Shown piece by piece: positions 8,369 through 16,575 of a stretch of DNA of 64,000 nt. Within the stretch, counting starts at the first letter, position 1, and every line of letters begins with the position of its first letter. The notes beneath the pieces were generated by a model, which saw only the letters and a program-made list of their open reading frames with translations, made no database searches and was not told where the DNA came from. Position numbers and translations under genes: made by a program. Origin of the DNA: Streptomyces griseoruber (GTDB taxonomy: Bacteria; Actinomycetota; Actinomycetes; Streptomycetales; Streptomycetaceae); the NCBI RefSeq assembly GCF_001514205.1, contig NZ_KQ948763.1:248001-312000 (forward strand), given 5' to 3'.

Positions 8369-9890
8369 GAGAGCAACTCCACCTCGGACAGACGGACTTC
8401 GCCGTCGAACACCAAGCGGTACCTCGCGTACCTACCCGGCGACCCCACATCGAACGCCCGGGTCTGCCGGTCCCAGGCGAAGGTCTGCCCGCTGCGGCGG
8501 TCCAGGGTCTTCCAGGTCGTCCCGTCGGCGGAGCCCTCCAGCCGCCAGCCCGTGGGCGCCTTCGCCCGCTCGGCGGAGGTCAGCGTGTACTGCACGGCCT
8601 TCGTGGCACCCCCGCTCGGCAGTGCGACGGCGCCGGACACGGTCGCGGCCGTCCCGGAGGTGTTGTCGGCCAGGGCGCCGGAGCCGGTGAGCGCATCGGG
8701 GGCGTCGGCACCCGGTCGTCACGGGTGATCGACACGGGCGCCGCGTTCTTCCCGCTGCCCCAGGCCGAGGGACGCGGACCCATGGCGAACTCCAGGGTGC
8801 CGCCCTCGGCGAGGAGCGAGTGGGGCAGCGAGGTCGACGTCCAGGTACGGCCGTCGACCTTCAGGCCCTGGACGTACACGTTGCCCGCGCTGTTCCTCGC
8901 CGCGCCCTGCCCGCGCGGCGACAGCGGGAAGCCGTACCTGTCCACCGCCGCCAGCCCGCTGAGGTAGGTGCCGTCGGTGAACGCCAGATCGACCGAGACG
9001 TTCGTCGCCGCGTAGTCCCGCTCGCCGTCGGCGAGCTGCGGGAAGATCCGGTACGCCAGACGGGTCCGGGCACCGACCCGGACGTTCACGTCGAAGACCT
9101 TGTTGTACGAGTACGCCCGGCCGGAGGCGGTGTGGCGCCCGGCGTAGCGCAGCGCCCGCACGCCCGTGAACCCGGCCCGTGCCTTGGCCGTCGGGGAGCC
9201 GCTCGGGCCCCGGTCGACGACGGTGAGCATGTCGGGCGGCACCGGCCCGTCGCTCCCGCCCGTCGCGAGCCGCAGATCGGCGAGCTGGAGGATGTCGGCG
9301 CCGTGGTTCTTCGTGACGTCGAGCCGGAAGTGCCGGTACTCGGCCGGGGCCGCGAGGGGGTACGTCTTCGTCTGGAAACGTTCGGTGAAGTCGTCGCCGG
9401 AGCGGCTGTCGAGGACCGTCCAGGTGCTGCCGTCCGCCGAACCGCTCAGGGTCCAGTCGGCCGGATCGCGTTCGGCGGCGTCGTTGGCGGAGGTGAGCGC
9501 GTACGTGGTCACCGCGGCCGGGGCGTCCAGGTCGAACTCGGCCCAGCCGGTGGCCGCGAACGTCAGCCACTTGGTGCTCGGCTCGCCGTCGGCCAGGTTC
9601 TCCTTCACCTCGCCGCCCGCGGTGTTCTCGGCGCTCGCCCGGACCCCGGTGACCCGGTCGGTCACCTCACCGGGCAGCCCGCCGGTCGCGTAGCCGCCGT
9701 CGACCCCCGACGCCCGCTCGGGCGTGCTGGTCCAGTCCGGAGCGGGCTGGCCGGCCTCGAACGAGGAGGCGAACGCCCGGGCGGGAGGCGGGAGGTGCGC
9801 CGGCCGGGCGACCGCCACCCCCGGAGCGCCGGCCGTCATGACGAGGATGGCCGTGATCGCCACCGTGCGTAACCGTCCGAACCACTGCAT
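8365..9890 (-). pseudogene. GH92 alpha-mannosidase remnant: binding modules kept, catalytic core deleted, frameshifted
   Basis: The N-terminus has a signal peptide (about 30 residues ending near V-A-V-A-R) and then the secreted GH92 leader: an F-A-S-S-F-E-A-G start, an F5/8-type discoidin domain (about 70-210) and a beta-sandwich with S-Y-N-K-V-F-D-V. After S-P-R-G-Q-G (about 8905) the protein jumps directly to the GH92 C-terminal end (N-V-Y-V-Q-G-L-K-V), which normally follows some 700 residues of catalytic (alpha/alpha)6 domain. A second discoidin module (8365-8690) completes the tail but is in another frame; one extra G in the GGGGG run at 8698-8702 would restore it. Codon 7 is TTA. The product cannot be a mannosidase; at best it is a glycan-binding secreted stub. 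Confidence 0.8.
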
Positions 9891-9925
9891 GCGTGAGCAT
9901 CCTCCCCGCCCGGACCAGGGCCTCC

Positions 9926-9939
9926 GGACAACGTTGTCC
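9926..9939. promoter_or_regulatory. Perfect palindrome GGACAACGTTGTCC, LacI-type operator candidate
   Basis: This 14-base perfect palindrome lies 36 bases upstream of the GH92 remnant start. The core GACAACGTTGTC has the central CG and symmetric arms usual for operators of LacI-family sugar regulators. It would control the GH92 remnant/GH67 transcript. The cognate regulator is not identified; the LacI protein encoded at 38078-39106 is a possibility but is distant. Confidence 0.5.
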
Positions 9940-10127
9940 AGTGTGGTGCGTAGCCCTCAGTAGGGGGCAAGTGACGGGTGATGTCAAGGATGTTGATTGC
10001 GCCGGACGGGGCACATGTCATGGATTTTTCCGGCAAGGCGGCCGGGGATGCTTCATATTTCCGGGAGGTCTCAACTCGGAAAAGACCCATGGCCGACCTT
10101 GCCCTCGATCTTGCTCCTTCGGAGGGG

Positions 10128-10143
10128 AGTGGACTATACCTGT
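10128..10143. promoter_or_regulatory. Possible DasR-responsive element (dre-like) upstream of ngcE
   Basis: AGTGGACTATACCTGT matches 12 of 16 positions of the dre consensus ACTGGTCTAGACCAGT as I remember it, including both GG/CC blocks. It is 58 bases before the ngcE start. DasR, the GntR-family sensor of aminosugar phosphates, controls chitin and N-acetylglucosamine uptake in Streptomyces, so the position makes sense. Assignment is by eye only. Confidence 0.45.
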
Positions 10144-10201
10144 CGGCGATTCACGCGACCCGCGACGACTCTGCTCGACCTGAGAAGGCGAGGACTTGAG
10201 G

Positions 10202-11665
10202 ATGGGATCCAGCTCCGCGCACCACGGTGCCGTGAACGGCGCATCGGCGGATTTCGGCCGCCGCGATCTGATCAGGCGGTCCGCCGCACTCGGCCTGATC
10301 TCCGTCCCCGGGCTCGGCTTTCTGTCCGCGTGCGCCAGCAGCGGTGCCGGCGACGAGGACAAGGCCAAGGCCGGAAAGAAGACGGCGAAGAACCCCCTGG
10401 CGGTCAATGAGACCGCCCAGATGGAATTCGTGCTGTTCGACGGCGGTTTCGGCAAGGAGTACGCCGAGGACGCCGTGAAGATCTACGAGAAGGACTTCCC
10501 GAAGGCGAAGGTGACGTTCTCGGCCACCCAGAAGATCCAGTCCACGCTCCAGCCCCGCTTCAACCAGGGCACCCCGCCCGACCTCATCGACAACTCCGGC
10601 GCCGAGCAGATGGACATGGGCGTCCTGGTCGGCAAGAAGCAGCTCGCCGACCTCACCCCGCTGCTGGACGCCCCGTCGTACGACGATCCGGCCAGGAAGG
10701 TCCGCGACACCCTGCGCCCGGGCATCGTCGAGATGGGCCAGTTCGACGGCGACCCGGTCTGGATCATGTACTACGCCTACACCGTCTACGGCGTCTGGTA
10801 CTCCCAGAAGGCCCTGGACTCGCTGGACGCCGCCTATCCCGAGACCTGGGACGAGATGCTCGCGGTCTGCGAGAAGGCCAAGAAGAAGGGCATGGCCGGC
10901 TGGACATACGCGGGCAAGTACCCGTATTACCTCCCGTTCTCGCTCTATCCGATGATCGGCAAGGTCGGCGGCCGCGAAGTCCTCGACGCCATCGACAACC
11001 TGGAGCCGAACGCCTGGAAGCACCCGGCGGTCAAGGCCTGTTTCGAGGCGTACTACGAGCTCTACAAGAAGGGTTACGTCCTCAAGGGCACCCCGGGCCT
11101 GGACCACATCCAGTCGCAGACCGCCTGGGCCGAGGGCAAAGCCCTGTTCATCCCCAACGGCTCCTGGGTGGAGAACGAGTCGGCCAAGGTGATCCCGGCC
11201 GACTTCGACCTCGCCGTCTCCGCGCCCACCGGCATCGACTCCTCCGACGCGATGCCCTTCGGCACCATCTGGGCCTCCGGCGGCGAGCCCTTCGTCGTCC
11301 CGGCCAAGGCCGAGAACGGCTCCGGCGGCATGGAACAGCTGCGCATCATGCTCAGCGAGGCCTCCTCCAGGAACTTCACCGCCAAGGTCAAGTCGCTCAC
11401 CGCGTACAACGGCGGCACCGACGGCATCACCCTCACCCCCGGCCTGAAGTCCGGTGTCGCCGCGCTGGAGAAGGCCGGCGACAACGTGGTCAACCCGAGG
11501 CTCCAGGACTGGTACGTCCAGTTGCAGAAGGAGCAGATCGGCGTCGGCGGTCTCGGCGAGATGATGGCCGGACGGCTCACTCCCGTGGAGGCCATCAACA
11601 AGATCCAGGGATATGCCGACGCCGCCGCCAAGGACACCTCGATCAAGCACTACAAGCACCAGTAG
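10202..11665 (+). CDS. ngcE: N-acetylglucosamine/chitobiose-binding lipoprotein of ABC importer
   Basis: This 487-residue solute-binding protein captures N-acetylglucosamine or N,N'-diacetylchitobiose outside the cell. A Tat signal with G-R-R-D-L-I-R-R precedes a hydrophobic segment and the lipobox L-S-A-C near residue 36. The body resembles NgcE of Streptomyces (for example the T-P-P-D-L-I-D-N-S-G-A-E-Q block and the Y-K-H-Q C-terminus) and its place before rok7B7 fits SCO6005 by memory. ATG is preferred over an upstream TTG because GAGG lies nine bases before it. It heads the ngcEFG operon; no ATPase gene follows, consistent with the known use of the shared ATPase MsiK. Confidence 0.9.
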   Translation: MGSSSAHHGAVNGASADFGRRDLIRRSAALGLISVPGLGFLSACASSGAGDEDKAKAGKKTAKNPLAVNETAQMEFVLFDGGFGKEYAEDAVKIYEKDFPKAKVTFSATQKIQSTLQPRFNQGTPPDLIDNSGAEQMDMGVLVGKKQLADLTPLLDAPSYDDPARKVRDTLRPGIVEMGQFDGDPVWIMYYAYTVYGVWYSQKALDSLDAAYPETWDEMLAVCEKAKKKGMAGWTYAGKYPYYLPFSLYPMIGKVGGREVLDAIDNLEPNAWKHPAVKACFEAYYELYKKGYVLKGTPGLDHIQSQTAWAEGKALFIPNGSWVENESAKVIPADFDLAVSAPTGIDSSDAMPFGTIWASGGEPFVVPAKAENGSGGMEQLRIMLSEASSRNFTAKVKSLTAYNGGTDGITLTPGLKSGVAALEKAGDNVVNPRLQDWYVQLQKEQIGVGGLGEMMAGRLTPVEAINKIQGYADAAAKDTSIKHYKHQ

Positions 11666-11702
11666 CACGGGCATCCGTATTCACGACGGCACCGGAGTGG
11701 CG

Positions 11703-12629
11703 ATGCAGCACGGCAAGTACCGGTTCATCGTGGGGTTCCTGGCGCTCCCCCTCGGACTGTACGCGCTCTTCGTGATCTGGCCGTTCATCCAGTCCATCTA
11801 TTACTCGTTCACGGACTGGACCGGCCTGAGTCCCGAATTCAAGACGGTCGGCCTCGGCAATTACCGCAGGATGCTGGACGACCAGATCTTCTGGAAGTCC
11901 CTCTGGCACAGCCTGCTGTTCGCGCTCCTGGTCCCCCTGGTGACGATCGGCCTCGCGCTGTTCCTGTCCTTCATGATCAATGCCGGCGGGCGGCGAAGAA
12001 AAGGGGGCCCCGCCGTTTCCGGCGTCCGGGGCTCCTCCTTCTACAAGATCGTGTATTTCTTCCCGCAGGTGCTGTCCATCGCGATCGTCGCGCTGCTGTT
12101 CGCCTTCGCGTACAACCCGGACAGCGGGGCGATCAATTCGTTCCTGCGGGGGATCGGCCTGGGCGGAGTGCAGCCGCTCTGGCTCGGCGATCCGGATCTC
12201 GCGCTGTGGTGCGTGATGGCGGTCCTCGTCTGGTCCACGGTCGGCTTCTTCGTGGTCCTGTTCTCGGCGGGCATGGCCTCCATCCCCGCCGACCTGTACG
12301 AGGCCGCCCTGCTGGACGGCGCGGACCGGGCCGACACGTTCTTCCGGGTGACCCTGCCGCTGCTCTGGGACACCGTCCAGTCGGGCTGGGTCTACCTGGG
12401 CATCCTCGCCCTCGGCGCCGAGTCCTTCGCCGTCGTGCAGATCATGACGACCGGCCCCGGCGGCCCCGACTACTCGACCACCGTCATGGTCCTGTACGTG
12501 TACCAGAAGGCGTTCCGTGACGGTCAGGCCGCCTACGCCACCACCATCGGTGTCGCCCTGCTCGTCGTGACGCTGGCCTTCGCCGCCGTCGTGATGCGGC
12601 TCGGGCGGCGCGAGCGGCTGGAGTACTGA
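11703..12629 (+). CDS. ngcF: ABC importer permease, NgcF type
   Basis: This 308-residue membrane protein has six hydrophobic segments and the MalF-type EAA loop (E-A-A-L-L-D-G-A-D, residues about 200-220) that contacts the ATPase. With NgcG it forms the channel for N-acetylglucosamine/chitobiose. ATG is chosen with GGAG five bases upstream; the frame is open further back into the intergenic gap but without codon bias. It is 37 bases downstream of ngcE and two bases upstream of ngcG. Confidence 0.9.
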   Translation: MQHGKYRFIVGFLALPLGLYALFVIWPFIQSIYYSFTDWTGLSPEFKTVGLGNYRRMLDDQIFWKSLWHSLLFALLVPLVTIGLALFLSFMINAGGRRRKGGPAVSGVRGSSFYKIVYFFPQVLSIAIVALLFAFAYNPDSGAINSFLRGIGLGGVQPLWLGDPDLALWCVMAVLVWSTVGFFVVLFSAGMASIPADLYEAALLDGADRADTFFRVTLPLLWDTVQSGWVYLGILALGAESFAVVQIMTTGPGGPDYSTTVMVLYVYQKAFRDGQAAYATTIGVALLVVTLAFAAVVMRLGRRERLEY

Positions 12630-12631
12630 CC

Positions 12632-13558
12632 ATGAAGACGACCGAACCGACGACCGAACCCCCCGCTCCTGTCCCGGTGACCGTCACGAAGACGGACGGC
12701 ACTCCCGGCCGGCCGGCCGCGGCACCGAAGTCCGAAGGCCGGGTCCTGAACGTCTTCTCGCACGGCCTGCTCGTCCTGTGGGCCGTGATGGTCGTGCTGC
12801 CGCTGCTGTGGGCGGTGATGACCTCCTTCAAGGACGACCGGTCCATCTTCTCCTCGCCCTGGGCGCTGCCCCGCACCCTGCACCTCGACAACTGGTCACG
12901 GGCCTGGACCGAGGCCAACATGAGCGACTACTTCCTGAACACCGTTCTGGTGGTGGGCGGTTCACTCATCGGCACCCTGGTCCTCGGCTCGATGGCGGCC
13001 TATGTCCTCGCCCGCTTCGACTTCCCCGGCAACCGGTTCATCTACTACCTGTTCATCGGGGGCATGAGCTTCCCCGTCATGCTGGCGCTGGTCCCGCTGT
13101 TCTACGTGGTGAACAACATGGGGCTGCTCAACACCCTGCACGGCCTGATCCTGGTGTACATCGCGTACTCGCTGCCGTTCACGGTGTTCTTCCTGACGGC
13201 GTTCTTCCGCACCCTGCCCGTCTCGGTGGCGGAGGCCGCGTTCGTCGACGGCGCCTCGCACACCCGGATCTTCTTCCAGATCATGCTGCCGATGGCGAAA
13301 CCCGGCCTGATCAGCGTGGGCATCTTCAACTTCCTCGGCCAGTGGAACCAGTACATGCTGCCCACGGTCCTCAACACCGACCCCGACAAACGGGTCCTGA
13401 CCCAGGGGCTCGTCCAACTGGCCGTCAGCCAGGGCTACAAGGGTGACTGGTCGGGACTCTTCGCCGGCCTGGTCATGGCCATGCTCCCGGTGCTCGCGGC
13501 GTACATCGTCTTCCAGCGGCAGGTCGTGCAGGGGTTGACAGCGGGCGCCCTGAAGTAA
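12632..13558 (+). CDS. ngcG: ABC importer permease, NgcG type
   Basis: This 308-residue permease has a Pro/Thr-rich cytoplasmic N-terminus of about 40 residues, then six membrane helices and a MalG-type EAA loop (E-A-A-F-V-D-G-A-S). It pairs with NgcF. It begins two bases after the ngcF stop, and a strong hairpin with a T-run lies 15 bases after its own stop, so the transcript ends here and rok7B7 has its own promoter. Confidence 0.9.
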   Translation: MKTTEPTTEPPAPVPVTVTKTDGTPGRPAAAPKSEGRVLNVFSHGLLVLWAVMVVLPLLWAVMTSFKDDRSIFSSPWALPRTLHLDNWSRAWTEANMSDYFLNTVLVVGGSLIGTLVLGSMAAYVLARFDFPGNRFIYYLFIGGMSFPVMLALVPLFYVVNNMGLLNTLHGLILVYIAYSLPFTVFFLTAFFRTLPVSVAEAAFVDGASHTRIFFQIMLPMAKPGLISVGIFNFLGQWNQYMLPTVLNTDPDKRVLTQGLVQLAVSQGYKGDWSGLFAGLVMAMLPVLAAYIVFQRQVVQGLTAGALK

Positions 13559-13573
13559 ACCCGGCGTCTTCAT

Positions 13574-13622
13574 GCGGCGTACACGGACCTCCGGTGCGCG
13601 GGTTGTCGTGTACGCCGCTTTT
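13574..13622 (+). terminator. Rho-independent terminator after ngcG
   Basis: A perfect 12-base inverted repeat (GCGGCGTACACG and CGTGTACGCCGC) encloses a 21-base loop and is followed directly by TTTT. It sits 15 bases after the ngcG stop and ends the ngcEFG transcript. Confidence 0.85.
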
Positions 13623-13874
13623 CCGCTGCTCCCACCCCTTTTGATCACCACGCTCCGAAGCCCTTCACACCCGGAATGCCACTTTCCGCAACGCCCCGCA
13701 GCCACCCCCGCACACCCCGCGACGCTCTCTCGGGTGAGCGCGGGCCCGCTTGTTCGAGCGTGCGGATACTGTTCAACCTCTTGACGGGAGTGGACCCGAA
13801 CGGCTCAGCTTAGAGTTCACTAGTTGGACATAGACGGGATCTCATCGAAGCGATCCCGCGCGCAGGAGGTCGTC
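13623..13874 (+). promoter_or_regulatory. Upstream region of rok7B7
   Basis: No gene is seen in these 252 bases. A TTGACG box at 13781-13786 is a plausible -35 element; the best -10-like sequences after it are poorly spaced, so the exact start point is not called. The frame of rok7B7 stays open back to 13824, but the strong ribosome binding site at 13864-13869 argues that these bases are leader. Confidence 0.5.
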
Positions 13875-15074
13875 GTGGAGACTCCGGGGTCGCAGTCGTC
13901 GCTGCATCGGGCCAACCTGGAGCGGGTCGTACGCGCCGTGCGTCTGGCCGGGTCCCTGACGCAGGCCGAGATCGCCCGGACGACGGGGCTGTCCGCCGCG
14001 ACCGTCTCCAACATCGTGCGCGAGCTCAAGGACGGCGGAACCGTCGAGGTCACGCCCACGTCCGCGGGCGGGCGCAGGGCGCGGAGTGTATCGCTCAGCG
14101 GGGACGCCGGCATTGTCATCGGGGTGGATTTCGGCCACACCCATCTACGGGTGGCTCTCGGCAATCTCGCCCATCAGGTGCTCGCCGAGGAGTCCGAGCC
14201 GCTGGATGTGGACGCCTCCTCGACGCAAGGGTTCGACCGGGCGGAACAGCTGGTCATGCGGCTGATCGAGGCGACCGGCGTGGACCACTCGAAGATCGCG
14301 GGCGTGGGGCTCGGCGTCCCCGGCCCGATCGAGCTGGAGTCCGGCACGCTCGGCTCCTCGGCGATCCTCCCCGGCTGGATCGGCACCAGACCCGCCGAGG
14401 AGCTCAGAGGCCGCCTCGGCGTGCCCGTGCACGTGGACAACGACGCCAACCTCGGCGCCCTCGGCGAGCTGGTCTGGGGCAGTGGCCGGGGCGTCCGTGA
14501 TCTTGCTTACATCAAGGTCGCGAGCGGTGTCGGCGCCGGTCTGGTGATCGACGGGAAGATCTATCGCGGCCCGGGCGGCACCGCAGGAGAAATCGGACAT
14601 ATTACACTTGATGAATCCGGCCCGGTCTGCCGCTGCGGCAACCGGGGCTGCCTGGAGACCTTCGCGGCCGCGCGCTATGTGCTGCCGTTGCTCCAGTCCA
14701 GCCACGGCACGGACCTCACGATGGAGGCTGTCGTGCGGCTGGCCAGGGACGGAGATCCGGGCTGCCGTCGGGTGATCGCCGACGTCGGCCGCCACATCGG
14801 CAGTGGAGTCGCCAATCTCTGCAACCTGCTGAACCCGAGCCGGGTGGTCCTGGGCGGTGATCTCGCCGAGGCCGGTGAACTGGTGCTCGGTCCGATCAGA
14901 GAGTCCGTCGGCCGCTACGCGATCCCCAGTGCGGCGCGTCAACTCACCGTTCTCCCGGGGGCACTCGGCGGTCGTGCGGAAGTGCTCGGAGCACTCGCTC
15001 TCGCGCTCAGCGAGATGGGTGATTCAACCCTTTTGGACGGCACCCTGTCGGCCGCGACAGCTGCCTTCACTTAG
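13875..15074 (+). CDS. rok7B7: ROK-family transcriptional regulator Rok7B7
   Basis: This 399-residue protein has an N-terminal winged helix-turn-helix (T-Q-A-E-I-A-R-T-T-G-L-S, about residues 33-60) and a C-terminal ROK domain with the sugar/ATP fold. The zinc motif C-R-C-G-N-R-G-C (about residue 255) and D-N-D-A-N, G-E-I-G-H blocks are intact. In S. coelicolor Rok7B7 controls xylFGH, carbon catabolite repression and antibiotic production. GTG is chosen because AGGAGG lies five bases upstream. It sits between ngcEFG and xylFGH, the same arrangement recalled for SCO6005-SCO6011. Ligand binding to xylose or a derivative is inferred. Confidence 0.9.
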   Translation: METPGSQSSLHRANLERVVRAVRLAGSLTQAEIARTTGLSAATVSNIVRELKDGGTVEVTPTSAGGRRARSVSLSGDAGIVIGVDFGHTHLRVALGNLAHQVLAEESEPLDVDASSTQGFDRAEQLVMRLIEATGVDHSKIAGVGLGVPGPIELESGTLGSSAILPGWIGTRPAEELRGRLGVPVHVDNDANLGALGELVWGSGRGVRDLAYIKVASGVGAGLVIDGKIYRGPGGTAGEIGHITLDESGPVCRCGNRGCLETFAAARYVLPLLQSSHGTDLTMEAVVRLARDGDPGCRRVIADVGRHIGSGVANLCNLLNPSRVVLGGDLAEAGELVLGPIRESVGRYAIPSAARQLTVLPGALGGRAEVLGALALALSEMGDSTLLDGTLSAATAAFT

Positions 15075-15103
15075 AGAACGAATGACGCCGTTGCCATCTC
15101 GTT

Positions 15104-15163
15104 AAGTATTTACTTCTTGACGTCGAACTTGCGGCCGAGTTGACTTCGAGCCACCTCGGCCGC
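15104..15163. promoter_or_regulatory. xylF promoter/operator region with two dyads
   Basis: AAGTATTTACTT (15104-15115) has 5-base symmetric arms in an AT-rich patch unusual for this genome. It overlaps the approach to a TTGACG -35-like box (15117-15122). Downstream, GCGGCCGAG (15131-15139) and CTCGGCCGC (15155-15163) form a 9-base perfect inverted repeat. Together they are the likely binding place for the adjacent ROK regulator, but no footprint can be deduced from sequence alone. Confidence 0.5.
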
Positions 15164-15198
15164 AGCGTTGCGGCCCTGTCAGGGAGGCACACCCCAAA

Positions 15199-16296
15199 AT
15201 GAACGCAACGATGCGTAGAGTCGTGATCGGCGCCACCGCCGTGTCCATGGCGCTGTCGATTGCCGCGTGCGGCAAGGCCGGCGACGACAAGGGCAAGGAC
15301 TCTGGCAGCAGCTCGGACAGCAAGTCCATCGGTCTGCTGCTCCCCGACAACGTCACCGCGCGCTACGAGAAGTTCGACAAGCCGTACTTCGAGGCCAAGG
15401 TCAAGGAGCTCTGCTCCGGCTGTGACGTCCAGTACGCGAACGCCGCCGCCGACCCGGCCAAGCAGGCCCAGCAGATGAGCTCCATGGTGACCAAGGGTGT
15501 GAAGGTCATCGTGATCTCCGCCCAGGACTCCGCCGCCATCAAGTCCTCCATCCAGTCCGCGGTGGACAAGGGCGTCAAGGTCGTCGCGTACGACCGCCTC
15601 GCCCAGGGCCCGGTCAGCGCGTACGTCTCCTTCGACAACGAGAAGGTCGGCCAGCTCCAGGGCGAGGCCCTGCTCGCCGCCCTCGGCTCCAAGGCGACCA
15701 CGAAGTCCAAGATCGTCATGATCAACGGTGACGACGCCGACCCGAACGCCGCCCAGTTCAAGGCCGGCGCCCACAAGGCCCTCGACGGCAAGGTCACCAT
15801 CGCCTACGAGCAGTCCGGCCTGTGGAAGGACACCGTCGCCGCCCAGAAGATGTCCGCGGCGATCACCCAGCTGGGCGCCAAGAACATCGCGGGCGTCTAC
15901 TCCGCCAACGACGGCATGGCCGGTGGCATCGCCAACACCCTCAAGGGTGCGAAGATCAGCGGCATCCCGCTGACCGGCCAGGACGCCGAGCTCGCCGCCA
16001 TCCAGCGGATCGTCGCCGGCACCCAGTCCTCCACGGTCTACAAGGCCTACAAGCCCGAGGCCGACACCGCCGCCGAGCTCGCGGTCAACCTGCTCCAGGG
16101 CAAGGACATCAAGTCCCTCGCCGACACCACGGTGACCAGCGGCTCCGGCGACAAGGTCCAGGCCAAGCTGCTGACCCCGGTGTCCGTCACGGTGGACAAC
16201 ATCAAGGACACGGTCGTCAAGGACGGTCTGTACACGGTCGCGGACATCTGCACCGCCGACTACGCCGCCGCCTGCAAGAAGGCCGGCCTGTCGTAA
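15199..16296 (+). CDS. xylF: D-xylose-binding lipoprotein of ABC importer
   Basis: This 365-residue periplasmic-binding-protein-like (type 1, RbsB/XylF fold) lipoprotein carries a short signal with lipobox I-A-A-C near residue 24, then a Ser/Asp/Lys-rich linker. The body has XylF features such as L-L-L-P-D-N and V-A-Y-D-R-L in the ligand cleft. ATG at this position has GGGAGG 11 bases upstream; a second ATG four codons later is also possible. It heads xylFGH directly after rok7B7. A hairpin follows before xylG, which would favour excess of the binding protein over the membrane parts. Confidence 0.93.
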   Translation: MNATMRRVVIGATAVSMALSIAACGKAGDDKGKDSGSSSDSKSIGLLLPDNVTARYEKFDKPYFEAKVKELCSGCDVQYANAAADPAKQAQQMSSMVTKGVKVIVISAQDSAAIKSSIQSAVDKGVKVVAYDRLAQGPVSAYVSFDNEKVGQLQGEALLAALGSKATTKSKIVMINGDDADPNAAQFKAGAHKALDGKVTIAYEQSGLWKDTVAAQKMSAAITQLGAKNIAGVYSANDGMAGGIANTLKGAKISGIPLTGQDAELAAIQRIVAGTQSSTVYKAYKPEADTAAELAVNLLQGKDIKSLADTTVTSGSGDKVQAKLLTPVSVTVDNIKDTVVKDGLYTVADICTADYAAACKKAGLS

Positions 16297-16318
16297 TCAC
16301 GCGCACCCCGCGTGACCC

Positions 16319-16347
16319 GGCCCGAGTCCCGCCGAGGGGCTCGGGCC
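16319..16347 (+). terminator. Hairpin in the xylF-xylG gap (attenuator or mRNA-stabilising stem)
   Basis: GGCCCGAG and CTCGGGCC form an 8-base perfect stem with a 13-base loop, 22 bases after the xylF stop. There is no T-run. In binding-protein operons such stems commonly protect the upstream cistron or allow partial termination; that role is inferred here. Confidence 0.45.
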
Positions 16348-16575
16348 CAGACCGCCGAGCGGTCCCGCGAGACCCCGCCGACGCCTGCCCCACCTTCACA
16401 CCCCGCTGCCGGGGCGGGCGTCGGACGGAACCGTTGCCAAGCGCAGCGGATTCGCGCATGTTCATCTTGTAAACCTCGTGCGGACCGCGGCCTCCCGCCG
16501 CACCCCGCACGTCCCTCCGCGCACTACCCCAAGCGCGGCATCCCCGCCGGTCAGGCGGCGAAGGAGATGGTTCAC

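Larger units (their letters stand above)
9891..10201. other. Intergenic region between the GH92 remnant and ngcE
   Basis: No convincing gene lies in these 311 bases. It must hold the divergent promoters for the GH92/GH67 pair and for ngcEFG. Two dyad sequences stand out and are listed separately: a perfect 14-base palindrome near the GH92 start, and a dre-like sequence 60 bases before ngcE. The short open frames here lack Streptomyces codon bias. Confidence 0.7.

Noticed and set aside
8365..9890. Intact discoidin-domain glycoside hydrolase
   Set aside because: No catalytic domain is present and the frame is broken; the ends match the two edges of GH92 proteins instead.
9978..10199. Small open frame before ngcE (73 codons)
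   Set aside because: No ribosome binding site and no codon bias; the stretch contains the dre-like site and is better read as promoter.
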